A stretch of 64,000 nucleotides of DNA, taken from Aphrophora alni (Eukaryota > Arthropoda > Insecta > Hemiptera > Aphrophoridae). Made by a program: the position numbers and the translations under genes. The notes under the pieces were generated by a model. That model searched no databases and was not told where the DNA came from. It saw only the letters and a program-made list of their open reading frames with translations. The stretch's first letter is position 1. Each line of letters opens with the position of its first letter. Shown here piece after piece: positions 41,830 through 54,625 of the stretch. The stretch spans positions 35,028,216 through 35,092,215 of the forward strand of contig OY740768.1 of the NCBI GenBank assembly GCA_963513935.1, written 5' to 3'.

Positions 41830-44800
41830 ATAATTAGTGATAAAACTATTATCCTGGATGCTGGAAAGGTTTTGACTAACTCAATACATTGATCCAATGT
41901 CTAGTCGGAACAGTTCTCTCCAGGACTGTAGTTATCTACTTCAAGTTGGGAACCACCCTATATACGAGGCTGACCAGTGTTTCAGGAACATCCTCCCCCC
42001 CTTCTACCCCCCTGTGAAAAGTTGGCTCATTTGCAGAGAGAGAGCGAGAGACATGTAGTGAATGCAGAGAACTAGAAAGGGCAGTGCAATCTATTCACTA
42101 GCATTGCATTTCCCTACTATAAGCAAAACATACAAATTTATTTTCTACCCTTCAATATATCTGGATTAAGTACTTCCTTTTTAAATCTGCAATTTTTTAA
42201 AGAGTAAAAAGGGCGGGAGAACAGTTTTTTCGGTTTATTGAAACAAAACCAAGGGTGTTCTAGGTCAATGATTAATTTACATTAATATTATAGACAATTC
42301 TGTAGCATTTAAAGGTTGAAAGCAAACTTTGTATTGATCCGATTTATTTGTAAATTACACTGTCTCTATTTTGAAAATTACAATATTTATGTCTAAACAT
42401 TTATTTTGTTATCTTAATGGCTCTTATATAATATTAGAAATACTAGGCATTTAACGTAATATGACACGTCAATTTGAAATAATAATTTAATGTGAAGCCT
42501 ATTTAAGAAAAACACTTTTAATAATATGCGACCTAAAAATAAGAACCAACAACTTTCCTTAGAGCCTAATTTTGTGTGCCTTAGAGCCTAACTAAGTGTG
42601 TGGTATGGTAGCTTGGTTCCATTAAACACATTAAAAATTAAAATCATACTACATAATAAAAATATATATTAAGTTTGAAAATGTCAAACAATAAAGTGTT
42701 GTCTTTTATTCGTCTTCATTTGACAGATGCGAACGGAGGTAGTTGTTTAAACTTGTCTAGCTTCTCGTATAGTCTTCTTTGTGTCCGAGCTATTATTAAA
42801 GATTTAAATATTTCACTTAACATAACAACTGTTAAAATAATAGTTTATCAATCAATAAAATCAAATATTGATGGTTTATGTGTGTTATTAAACCTTAAAT
42901 TCAACAGTATTCATAACAAGAGTATTAAAAAAAATCGATTTTTATACCCATAAGTTCAGGAACTTTGACGAACTTTTGGGCTTTATATCTTGTAAACGAG
43001 TTAGAATATCGAGAAATACTAAAGAATATAAAAGTCTTAAAATCACGTTTAAAATATATATCCATAAATGGGCGTTTACATAAAAACGTCAAAAGGTAGA
43101 ATTTAAAAAAATTAAAATACACCATCTTATTAAAGTTCTAACAGTAGGTGAGGTCCCCCATTTGACGTTTTCTGTAAATCTTATAGTTTCAGAGATCCCA
43201 ATGGTGCCCCAGTTAAAAGACACTCTGCATAATCTATAAGGAATAGCCATTTTTATATACAAAATATTAAATACTTTGCTATACAGTATTGGTTTGTGTA
43301 AATGAATAAATCAGTTGAAATTATTTTCATAACACGTCCTTACGTATGTAACCACCCCTGTCCATCCACACTCTCGTTTAAAATACGCGTAATTTAAAAT
43401 ATTTAGTTTTTTATGACATCTATAAACAAGCTCTTATCGAATCATATATTTTGGTTTACATCTTTCTTTCACGTGATATCTTTATCGATTAATCCTGAAA
43501 TAACTTTAAAAGTTTTTCATGTCCTGATGCACGCGAACATTTAATTAAATAAGAATCAATTGAAATAACCTCTTTAATTTCTATTTCAAATAATCCTGAG
43601 TAACTCTTTAATAATCTGATCCGAAACAATTTTTTTTTTAAACGTATACAACACAATCCCGTTTTAATACTTTTAATTTTCACAAAATGCTTCATTAGCC
43701 AGTAGTTTATTTTGCCAACGTTGACCAATTGTCCAACATAAACAAACCAAACATTAGATAAATAGTAAATGTAATTTCATTAGTGGGATGAGAGAACAGA
43801 AAATTTTCTGCAATACATACACGATAATTATGTTCGCATGTTTTGTTTTTCTTACATATTACATTTGTTTGGATACTGTTGAAGTAATTACTAGATCCAT
43901 GTGAATAATTGATCAATGTAAACTACCTTTCTTGTATCATCTAAATATTAAATTATGGTTTCTATAAACATAATTTTGAAAATTGTTTCAACGATTCGTT
44001 TCTGATGAAACATAATTTAATTCAACGGTTAAAATTTCGTTGATTAAACGATATTGATGTCAATCAATAATGACAGATTACAACTGATTTAGAGGGAGGT
44101 GGGGAAAGGGGTGCAATAAGACGCGCTCACATTGTCTGAAAAACTGGAATAGGATTTACCGACACATGGGCCAAAATGTCGTTCCTTGCCTTTACACATG
44201 CTAATATGGGCACGCGACCCTTCTCGGTTCTATTCAAGGGTTCAAAAACAAATTTATTACTATTTTCGGGTTGAACACATTCATAATTTTTACCTCTATT
44301 CATCATAATATATTTCAATATCAATACAGGCCTGAGTGTGCGATGTTTGCGTACCTAAATTTTGAATAAAAATAATATTAATTTCTTCCGGCTCAGTTAC
44401 ACGTAATAAACGGAACAGCTAGAGTTCGTGACGGGGTCGAAATCTTTTGGATTATTCGAAAATTGGGAACATAGAGGACTTTCTTACAAAAGATGAAATC
44501 GTAGGTGCCCCTTAACTTGAATCTCGTATGAATAATGAAACCTACATTCAAATAAATATGAAATTAATAAAAATACGCCAGATGTTAGCAATAATCATAT
44601 TACATAATTTAATATATAGAATTTTTAAAGTTTAGCAAACTACATAACATTGTTTGAAGCATATAAAGATACAACAGCAGGAAAACATCTAAAACGTAAA
44701 TAAGTATTATGGATTCATTTTATTTCAGATATTGTTTAAATATAATTTACAAAAAATTTTAAAAAATACTTCCAAAATATTAAAGGAAAATGAATAAGAA

Positions 44801-45594
44801 TTATGTACAAAATGAAAAAGCTGTAATATGCAAATTAAAAAAAACCTTCATCTGTTTTTACTTAGAATGTAGAGTTTGTATTGTAATAATTATAAAAAAC
44901 ACAAATTTATATGGACATAAATATTTTATGAACGATTTGGTTTTAAAATGAAATAAGTATTATATGCGAGCTCTCTATTTTAAACGTATACATGAGTAAG
45001 AATAAATCTTATAAAATGAGGTTTTCGTTGGATTACGATTTTAGATGGAGATTTCATAGCAAAATGTTGGATATAATGTAGGCCCTATCCAATTTTCAAA
45101 GTTTTGTGCGACTTTTAAATTAAGGAAAAGCTTGGTAACCTTGGCTAGTGATAGACTAGATAAAATTATTCATAAAACAAATTTGAAAGAACTCCTTTTG
45201 AAGTGTTTTTATTGATTTTCGTTTCGTCTTGATTCTAACTAATCTCTTCCTTCGGTTTTGAAAATTTGACAAATTTAAACAAATCCTTACAAAAATGACA
45301 TAAATTAAAAATAGAAACCCCTTTATCTACTTTGTTCTCCACTTCTTTATACTCCCCCCCCCCCCCCATAAGAAATACATAAAAAAACGTCAATTTTTTT
45401 TATCGATATTGATAAAACTCTTAGTATAATGACTTGACAAACTGAGTAAATATTTTGCACTAACTTCTAGATTGTGGCAATTCTACTAAAAAAGTGCATT
45501 ATTACTGATAAATGATTATTTAAAACTTGCGGCCACTGCGCAGAAGTTTCGCGCATTAGTTTTGAGCAATGCTTTAAACATTACCTTAAAATAA
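41830..45594. other. non-coding, nothing assigned
   Basis: AT-rich. Open frames at 42675-43125, 43489-43916 and 44127-44324 have no recognised domain. C run at about 45354-45367. Confidence 0.5.
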
Positions 45595-45800
45595 ATTTAT
45601 AACAGCTAATGACATTGGTTTACAATGGAGAACGTCTATGTAAAACTGTTGTTTATGGCTGCTATGTACCAATTTTAAAATTAATATTAAATAAACTTCC
45701 TTCAGTGTAAAACAACAGCGGATAGCTTCAGAGACAACATATTGTTTGCAACATTCGTTTTTATTCCTCGTGGCATAGATTTGTCAATTTAATCATTAGG
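45595..45800 (+). repeat. dispersed repeat family G, copy 1
   Basis: Blocks TAACAGCTAATGA, TTAAATAAACTTCCTTCAGT, GTTTGCAACATTCGTTTTTA, TTCCTCGTGGCATAG and GTCAATTTAATCATTA match 47145-47325 in the same order and orientation. Confidence 0.7.
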
Positions 45801-46139
45801 CCATCAAGATAGGCATGGTGTAGGATTATTATTCCAAATCTCATTATTGTAGTAAAGGGGAGGTATTATTTCTTTTTGTTTTTAAAGGCAAAAACTTCTC
45901 GCTAATTTGATTTTTTAACATTATTATCTGTATTTCAAGTATTTAAAAAGATTAATAACACAATTCTGGATAATTTCTCGTATAAGAAATTCCATCCATA
46001 TAAATTGACTTGAGTGGACGTCTTTTTCGACTATTGGGCTTTGCAAGGTAGTGAATGGTTCTCCTGTAATACAGTCGGTTTATCGCGTCTTTACATAGTA
46101 AAAAGTTAAATATATCCCAACAAATTTCTAATTACATTG

Positions 46140-46520
46140 TTTTGTCCCGAACCTCCGACAACGGCACTAGGGCAGGTCCTAGGAACAGATGCAAGGGGAG
46201 TTTTCTAAGTTACTAGGGCGAGATGACGTCACAAATCTGCCATAATGAAATGTAGGTCTCCCTTCTTGCCTTATCCCAATCAATATGACTGAACTGTGGG
46301 CTGTGGGGTCAGACAAAGATGGAAATTGGCAACTCTAAGCAAGACCCCTCTCGGCAGCTGTTCACTTTAGTCGGAGACTATTGTCCTCCGTACATTGATG
46401 ACTGGAGATGTGATATCAAACTCCCCCCTTAGTAAATCCCTTCTTTCAGACGCTCTGGGGGACTTAACTCTCCCTACCCCTTCACGGTGGAGACTAAATC
46501 ACCTAAACAATTATTAAAAA
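46140..46520. promoter_or_regulatory. GC-richer island, candidate cis-regulatory element
   Basis: Clearly less AT-rich than its flanks, with no tandem repeat and no open frame of interest. It contains a perfect CRE palindrome TGACGTCA (46224-46231). Regulatory function is inferred from composition only. Confidence 0.25.
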
Positions 46521-47144
46521 GGTCCAACCGGCTTAGCACCATTATGTTAATGTTAAAGATTCACAATTACTGTATAATTTGTAGGCCTACTCGTTAATTG
46601 AGTTTATCTTCAATAAACCTCCATAATTAAACGAGTAATGAAGTAAATTCGACCAATTAAGGCATATTATGAATGCAATTTAAATAGGTTTCTTTAAGTA
46701 TTATATATTTTATGAAACGTTTAGGTCTCTTCAAATTAATTTTCCAATTAAAAAAATCATTCTTCCAGGTTTATATGTTTAAATGATGTAAGCATAACCT
46801 CAAAATAACCTAATAATTTTATAACAGCTGATCAGCTAAAACATTTGTTAAGTGTACAATAGTTAAACAAATAGTATAATTTCATCACTACAACCAAAAG
46901 TGAAGCTTTTCGATACAAGCTCAAGTTTAACGAGGATCGAAAAGCTTCTTTTGGTCCAAGTGTTGAACTATATTTTTCGTTATACTGCAAATAATATAAG
47001 ATAGCAATTTCACAAAAATTAAAATGTTATAACCTATTTACTTTCCAATCGTGGGTAACAGCTGTTTTGACGGTTATTTACAATCGAGAGTATCGGTTGT
47101 TTTTATAGAAGCTTTACAATCGTTAATTAATTCGTATAAACGAA
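46521..47144. other. non-coding; half of a distant inverted pair
   Basis: AACCTCAAAATAACCTAATA with CAGCTGATCAGCT (about 46796-46840) is the reverse complement of a segment near 52545-52600. Confidence 0.45.
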
Positions 47145-47325
47145 GTAACAGCTGATGAATTAATACTGCGCTTACGGTTGTACAATTTAAAATTAAAATT
47201 AAATAAACTTCCTACAGTGTAAAAACTGTAAAGGAGCCTATGTACACAGAGCTGTTGATTGGAACATTCTTTTGTATTATTCCTTGTGGAATAGTTCTGT
47301 AGTTTTGTTAATTTAGTCCTTATAA
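47145..47325 (+). repeat. dispersed repeat family G, copy 2
   Basis: TAACAGCTGATGA, TTAAATAAACTTCCTACAGT, TTGGAACATTC and TTCCTTGTGGAATAG align with copy 1. Confidence 0.7.
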
Positions 47326-48649
47326 ATTTCGTAGTCAAAGAAAACTAGTATAAAGGTACATCTAAAGAAATTTGTTATTAATTTGTAGAAAAGACAAATT
47401 ACTGTAATAGTTTTATAATCTTGTAAGCTGTAAAAGAAGAGATACTAGAACAAAATTTCATTTTTGTAAGTATCTACAATATTTAATATTTAGTAGGAAA
47501 CAGTAAATTATTTATAAGAATAGCTGCGTGGTGATAGTTCTCACAGAGCCATGAATACGACCACTTCCTTTCCACAGGATGTTTCCAATGTCTTATTCCG
47601 TATGAATGAAACCCATCTTACCACAACGACTACGTCACAGAGCTAAGGTTTCTTACGTCACAATACGATGCGGGTTCCTTACTACGGGAAGGAGGGGTTC
47701 ATTGTAGTATTTCTCAAGGTCTAAGAGGGGTAACCTTGTGCAGGTAGATGTCTTAAGAGAGGGGAAATGTCTTTTATGAATGTGAGACTAGGGTTCTTCC
47801 TAAACGTCAGGTGGTACACATGTCGGAGATGTTTTGTAAACAAATTGGATTAGGATTTAAACTGTCCCTTTCTTCGAGTTTTAAAGGACTTTATTGTATA
47901 CATGACTTGTTGACCAATATCTTCGTTCTTGGACAAATTATAGTGAGATTCAGTTTACATAATCTATTGTACAGATTTGTTTATACATTTCATGATCTGA
48001 AAATACTGCTTTATTGTGGTATACTATTTTGTTGTTTCCTTTTTATACATCTTCAAGTTATTATTTTCTCTACTAGAATATATTCTTACACCAAATGAGA
48101 ATGATTACATTTCTAAACAAATTAGTGAAAGCTACAACGTATAATTCACTCTAAAAAAATAATTTCAGTTCCAATAACGTGAATAGTTTTTCTATCACAG
48201 CTTTTCCCTCCAATTCTTCTTAACCGTTGTTTTAAAACTGTGTGAACAAGAATAGCCGTATTCGCGTAGCATAGTTCCCCATATGTTTCTTTCGATTCGA
48301 TATAATTGCAGACCACTATAGACTTCCAGATGGTCGTACTCCCCCGTCCACTTCTACGTTTACGCAACAGGCTAGATACAACAGCTGGCCGGGAAGGGGT
48401 TCACAGGACATGCAACAATGATCAGCGATAAGTTTTCATACACGCCATATTCGTCTTTTAGAATAGATCATTGTTATCGAGAAATTCAATGTCAACGAAG
48501 GTAACGAATCGTGACGATCTGATGGAAGTTCCCGCCAACCCGATACTTATGGTCAGTTAATTTTATAAGTAGTCTATTGTGCATCTTTTGAGATAATACT
48601 TTAAGTAACGTTGAAAAAGTAAATTAATTCCAGTCAAATTTGATGATTA
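47326..48649. other. non-coding; GC-richer patch 47540-47790
   Basis: The patch has two CRE-like TACGTCAC half-sites (about 47632 and 47655). A 95-codon open frame (47811-48098) is hydrophobic and AT-driven, with no domain recognised. Confidence 0.4.
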
Positions 48650-49390
48650 AAACCACTTTAAAGTAGAACAATTCAAGTACAAAATATATCTACTCAAGGA
48701 AAGTGTTGTAAATGTAGAGTAGATCAAATAAAATATAGATTCTCAAGTTAAAGTAGTGTGAAGGTAGACTCTCGAGTAAGAAATAGATTAATTTAAGTTA
48801 AAGTAGCAGACTTGAACAAATGAAACCTATTTTAACTCATTTTAAAGTAGATGAACAATGAGCACTATGGTGAATTTTACAATTTTACAAACCTGGTAGG
48901 AGACTTGGTGTTTACAATAATTTTAAAGTAGTTTAAAAGTAGAATAACTTGGGTAAAAACAAAATATCAACTCGTGTTGATAAAAGTATACAAAATTCTA
49001 GTAAAAAATTGTTTAACTTAATTCAAAGTTATAAATAAATATTGAGCTTGACTTGTGAGATTATAATTCCATCAAACGCGTTACAACGACAAAGTCGCCA
49101 TCCTCAGTGATACATGATCTACAATAACTAAACTATAACTTAGTTATTGTAGCTCATGTAACTTATCTAGTTTACGTAGTTTTTGTGAGATCTTGTGTTC
49201 GAGTTTTTATTCTAATTAATTTAAATTTCTTAAAAGTAGACTAGCTTAAAAAACAAAGAGATTAACTAAACTAAGTACTGTAAAGGTAGATTAGATCAAG
49301 TAATGTATAGATTAACTCAATTTAAAGTTGTTTAAATATAGTTTACCTAAATAAAACTTATATTAACTGAAGTTAAATTAAATTAATCAT
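48650..49390. repeat. degenerate minisatellite, about 50-bp units, split by a family B insertion
   Basis: Words AAAGTAGA, TTAACTCAAG and AAATATAGATTA recur about every 45-55 bp from 48650 to 49010 and again from 49230 to 49385. The family B element at 49041-49212 sits between the two halves. Confidence 0.7.
49041..49212 (-). repeat. family B element, copy 2 (inverted arms, right arm deleted in part)
   Basis: The left arm (minus strand) carries the stem-loop module: GTATCACTGAGGATG, stem GCGAC/GTCGT and the GCGTTTGATGG region. The right arm keeps TTTTTGTGAGATCTTGTGTT but has lost its own stem-loop. Confidence 0.8.
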
Positions 49391-50388
49391 TTATGTATTA
49401 CTTATTTAAAAGTTATAATTTTAAATATTTAGATTATATTATACGTAAAAATTGTAAAAATGTTTACACAAAAGTCAGTTTTACAAAGTTCGTGTGTACG
49501 ATTTAAACATACTTTTCAAATGAATCCCGTCCGCGTATTTAAATAAAACTTTAATCATAAAACTATAAATACTAAAAAAAATTGTTTCACATATTATTTT
49601 CGCAATAAATGACCGAGTCAAATAAACTAGAGTTTGTACAATCTATCTCTCTAGATCGAGGGACCGTATCAACTACAAAACAAACCATTCACATATCCAT
49701 ATGTTACATAGCCTCGAACTCTAAGTTAAGGGACTCGCTCAGAGAGCTCAGCTGTCCATTCTTTGTTAGAAGACATTGAAGGGGGTGGGGTGGAGCTTGT
49801 CGCGTGGTAAGCACGTGCCCCCCTCTCTTAGTCACCCTTAGTCGTCTCTTTTCAAACAAACTGGCTCCATGCATTCTTGTTCCTTTTTATTATAATATTT
49901 GAATAAAGAACCAGAACTACAACGTCCCCCCTCCCTCCTCTCTCCCGGTTTATATTGTGATGCTCTTGGGAACACCGGGCTTAACGCGCGTAACTGAGTT
50001 TGTACGCGTGCTTCGTCTCCTGATAAAAAGTTATCTAAAGCCTTCGTAAACAGCTTAAGTTTAAAAATAAGCTTTTGGGAAACTTAATCACATTGACCCG
50101 ATAATGTAATTTTCTGTTTATTGTGTTATATTGATATAATTTCTGAAACAGATTGAAGATATATAATTTGAAGCCACAAGGGGGGGGGGATTACTTTCCA
50201 TCTATTACAAAAAGGTAATAATGGTACATTATTAATTATTAGGTATAATACAAAATGTGAGTAAAGGTTTTGTAAATAAGTATTTTTAAATTTTACTCTT
50301 TAATTGTGTGGAAATCAAACATTAGGCCTATGTATGAAGGAGCAAAACTAAATACTGTTAGCCTATAATCAATAAATTAGTTTAAGAT
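49391..50388. other. non-coding; GC-richer patch 49620-50040
   Basis: The patch has C/T-rich runs, a GGGGGTGGGGTGGAG run and CGCGTAA/ACGCG words. Possible regulatory DNA; no gene. Confidence 0.4.
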
Positions 50389-50432
50389 TACCACCGGTTT
50401 CAACCTTTACTGGTCCTTCTCAGGTGACTAGT
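50389..50432 (-). repeat. stem-loop module, variant 5
   Basis: On the minus strand: CACCTGAGAAGG, stem ACC, loop AGTAAA, closing GGT, then TGAAACCGGTGG. Confidence 0.5.
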
Positions 50433-51880
50433 TTTGTTTCTGTTTTCATTTTTACTATTTTCTAGGCGTAGAGTCAAATTAGTTTATGCACTAGAAAATT
50501 ATTATTTTTTTATATAAACGATTTAGGCCTATTGTTTAAATTATTATTATTAAAGCATATTATTTTACGTTTAATTTTCTCAACTGACCGATTCATCTCT
50601 CTATTTTAAACTGGAAAGTAATCTCTAATTCGAAACTGTGAAATGTAATGTTTTAAATTATGAATTACATAAAAAGATGTCGACGCTCCTAAATAAATAA
50701 ATAAAAAAAAATTTTAAAAACCAATTTTCAGCTACAAAGATAAAATTATTCCGATATGAGCAGTAATAAATTGGATCTTAGGTATCTTAGTCGTTAAATT
50801 TAGGAGGCGAGATAACACGCCAGTTGTCCGTCAAATATAACGAACTAATACATCTGTTCTTCATACCTTCTGCTATCTCTCTGTGTCAGCACAATAAGTT
50901 CTTTTCAGTTAGGCGTATGAACTTAACTGACTTTCAAATTTATAAATCATCTACATCTTTAAAACTGTTGGCAAATCGCACTGTAAATATATTTTTAGAA
51001 AACTTTTAATTATGGGATATTTTAAGGACTACGGATAGTATTGTTTATGTCTGATAATATAATTATTATATGGTATCATTACAATATAATTATGATATGT
51101 ATGTTATTAGTAGACTAATAATAATATTACTAGTGTATTTTCCTTAAGTTCAGTTCTTCGAGAGAAGAAATATTTTGTGACACCTCTTAAAGAGTTAAGG
51201 TTTTGACATAGAGTGGCAATTTTTTTCTGAATGAGAAGAAGAAGAAAACAAGAAACACGAATATCAAGAAAGTCTATGTTGACATTTTAGCGGATATATC
51301 AGTTTTGTCGTGTCTTGAACCCGAGGAAGTAGTTTTCCGGAAGACGTCCTGTGCAGTGTTTTATATAACAGCCTAAACGATTAGTCCGATTTTGATATGT
51401 AGATTGATTTTTTCGATACTCAAATTTTGGGGTATATAAGGGAAAGTTAGGATTTGCTCAAAATCGACTGTATCAAAAAATCGCTAAAATATAGCCTATA
51501 GGGCCTAAGTTATCAAACAAAACGTATTGTCAATATCTCCCCAAAAATGTCGGTTGAATGAACGTTGACTGCCGTCATTCAAACCTTGATTTCAAATAGG
51601 ATTTAGGCTGCGAGTTTATGGCAGAAAAGAAGGAAGCTTAGACTCTATTTAACTGAATATATGCGTAATATTATTAGTATATTTCATTAGATTCAATTTT
51701 TCCAAATAAGAAAAATGTTCTCAATAAATTGGAAACAAGAAAGAAGACCTATGTTAATCAAGTTCCCACAACAATTAATTGATGATCGTTTTCTAAAAGA
51801 GAAGAAGAAGAAAATAGGGAACATGGAAAAGATAAAGAATGGAAAACTATAACTATCTTTTAGCGTTAAATTCGAACAAT
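50433..51880. other. non-coding; possible family D relic at 51336-51700
   Basis: 51355-51440 (AGTCCGATTTTGATATG, then CTCAAATTTTGGGG) resembles the middle of family D, without a clear terminus. The open frame at 50824-51009 has no domain. Confidence 0.4.
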
Positions 51881-52290
51881 GGAGTAGCCTAGTACGTGTT
51901 CACTCGCCTACCTAATGGTTTGGACAGAGTCCAACATCCTTGCAAGACAGAGTTTCTTGAAAGACTAGTAGAGTCGGTTACGTCATATTTAAAAAGAAAC
52001 AAAACTTCCAGCTGTGATCGGGTCCTACTTCAAGCAAGGTCAGACTACTTCCCCTGTCTTACGTCATAAGGTTTCCGCATTCTTAAGTCATTCATTGTTG
52101 TATATTAAAAACGTCCAGCCGGTGTAAGGACCTCTCCCTCCCTTCATTCAAGACTTCTTCCAGTGTTACGCATCAGTTCTTTCTCTCTCTCTCTCTCTCC
52201 TTTATTTCATTCAAATCGTCTTTACCTCCAGTGTTATGCATCACTTCATTTTGATTTTGTAAACAGGAAGGAAGTGCTTTGAAATCTCTT
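51881..52290. promoter_or_regulatory. GC-richer island, candidate cis-regulatory element
   Basis: Above-background GC with two TTACGTCAT AP-1/CRE-like sites (about 51978 and 52059), a duplicated CCAGTGTTA-GCATCA phrase (about 52151 and 52229) and a short CT run (52180-52199). Function inferred. Confidence 0.25.
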
Positions 52291-53689
52291 TAGATAAATA
52301 AACACGTAACATTTGTGGTCAAGTTCTGAATAGAAGTGATTGATTTGAGTTGTAGGCGGAACAATATATAATAGAAGTTTTGACATCTACAATCTAAATA
52401 GATGTGAAATTTTAAGAACTATGGAATTTTATTTCGTATTTGCTGAAGTTAAATAGAACTGTATCAAAGATCATAGATGCATCTATTGCAAGTGATTCAT
52501 TAGATAGAAAACAAATTCGATCTGTTAAAAAAATACCTGTTAATTCGATCAGCTGATATATATTTATTAGGTTATTTTGAGGTTAATATGTTTAGATCAT
52601 TGCTCATAATAAAAGGACACAAAGCTTTGCCAGCTAGTAAGGAAAGAAATCTCTTTTATTAGACTAATACCGACTATAAAAAAGTTATATTTACAAAATT
52701 ATGCAAACCGACGCTTAGTATGATCAGGATTTTGAAATAACAGTTTTTGTAAATATATAACTAATATCTTAACCTGTTCTTTAAATATCGATTAAAGAAA
52801 GTTAAAATAAATACAGATTAAATGTAAATTTAGCATTTCCAGATATAACATTGGGCTTTTTTTTAAAAAAAAAAACAATTCTACCTTAACAATTTCTCTG
52901 AGTCAACGCTCTAGACTTCAGAGGAAGCAATTTCTGTCCAACGTTGTTAAAATTTTATATCTAGATCTGCGTTTACGAAAAGTTTAACAAGTTGTTTCAC
53001 TATAAAAATCGGTCGAGAAATTTTAAAATACTGATCGAATTACCAAACTTTTAGTCACTGTATTCGTAAGCTAAGTTTTACAGTGTGTTAAATATAATTG
53101 CGACTCAAAAAAGTGGTCGGTATTTTAAAACTTCGACCTTATCTGGGCCTCTACATAAGTCTATAATAATTTTATACCGCTTACTAATGACAAGGTCCAA
53201 GGTCTGCATTTCGCAACTTATCACCACAGGAGTCTAATGTAGCTTAACTCCCCCCCCCCGTTTCTTAGTAATTACAACAAATTTATCTATAATCTCATAA
53301 AAAACCAAGAAGATGCGTGACAGTGTTAATCAAATACAAATCTGTTTAAGCATTAATGAACATCCTCAGGCAATAATCACAACTGTACACAAATTGGCCA
53401 ATCAAAAACGTTCTTGCAAAACTAGTGATTAGTTAGTCCCAGTTTCAAATATCACAAATTTGCCTGCAATTGTCAACATCTGAATGTTTAAATTTTCTTT
53501 TCAGTTTAAAATACTGGTTTTGGTTTCTAATCTTTAAATTTCACCAAATTTTATCGAAATCTGTGCAACCAATGATATATAATTTTTTTTTTAAACCATA
53601 TTGTTGGACAATTTGAAGAATAGATTTGTAAAATGTCGTAAAATCACAGTTCTTGATCTAAAATGTATGATTAAAGTTCACATTCCTTG
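52291..53689. other. non-coding, minor repeats
   Basis: 52545-52600 is the inverted partner of 46796-46840. 53160-53215 (minus) matches 17780-17845 through TGGTGATAAG and CGAAAT. C run at about 53249-53257. Confidence 0.4.
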
Positions 53690-53915
53690 TCTTGTGTTTT
53701 TTAAAAATCATGTTTGTATTTAGTCTTTAGAATTTTGATTGCTCAGGCCTAACTTTGTTCCTTGATTCTTTTTTTAAAATTTTTAATTTTAGGTTAGTTT
53801 CCAACATGGCACTAGACTACTAGGCTATGAAGGTATTTACGACTTTTCTCATGGTGTCACTTGTTTGTCACTTGATAACAGGAGTTGATATATACTCTCG
53901 AAACGTCGTGTATTC
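53690..53915 (+). repeat. dispersed repeat family C, copy 2
   Basis: Ends CACTTGATAACAGGAGTTGA then ATACTCTCGAAACGTCGTG. The 3' end has stem GAGT/ACTC before CGAAACG, a member of the stem-loop module set. Confidence 0.7.
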
Positions 53916-54430
53916 GTTTTTATATACATAAATAATGGCCAATGTCAGCTAAACTGTATAAATTATTTCTATTAAGCTTCCCCTTCCTTGTAAACTTCTG
54001 GCTACGTCAATGATACATGCAAACGTTGAAACATCTCACATTTTGGCAAAGTAAATACTGTATTCAACTCGCTCTGTACAAGTGTTCTAATTTCTCTTCC
54101 CATAAATACACTACAGTTATTGTTTAAACGAGTAAATTGTCTTGATATTAGAAAGTTACCTGTATACTGAGAAATATGGGATAGTCCAGAAACAATGCAA
54201 AGGAAACCAGGACCTTGACAGGAAGTCTATGTGCACTAATGTATCCGGAAGTGAAGTCATTAGTGCCACATTCACAAGCAATACGTACAAACAATTAGTT
54301 TTTAGTTAATTTAGTTTTCAAAACTTCCAAATTTATACTTAATGAAGACTGTCGGTGTTTTGTTTTGCATAAATTGTTTAGGTTTAGAATCTTGGTACTT
54401 TACTAGAACTGCGAACGCTGATTGATAGGC
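53916..54430. other. non-coding, nothing assigned
   Basis: An Ets-like TCCGGAAGTGAAG lies at about 54245. No gene seen. Confidence 0.5.
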
Positions 54431-54625
54431 TCGTTCACAGCGTAAAGAAAAGTATCGCCTTTAAATATCAAGCCCTCGAATATTTTAATAACGTCGGGGT
54501 TTGTCAAGAGAGACCTGATAGGAAAGATGAAACAGAGGGATCTAAGCCAACATCACAAGAAAAAAGTTGTACGTTCAGCTAGTGTCCTCGGGATTACTAG
54601 ACTCCTACTCACTAGGGGTCCAACA
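54431..54625 (-). repeat. dispersed repeat family A, copy 8
   Basis: AAGCCCTCGAATATTTTAAT, GTCAAGAGAGACCTGATAGG, AAAGATGAAACAGAGGGATC, GTCCTCGGGATTACTAGACT, CTACTCACTAGGGG. Confidence 0.9.
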
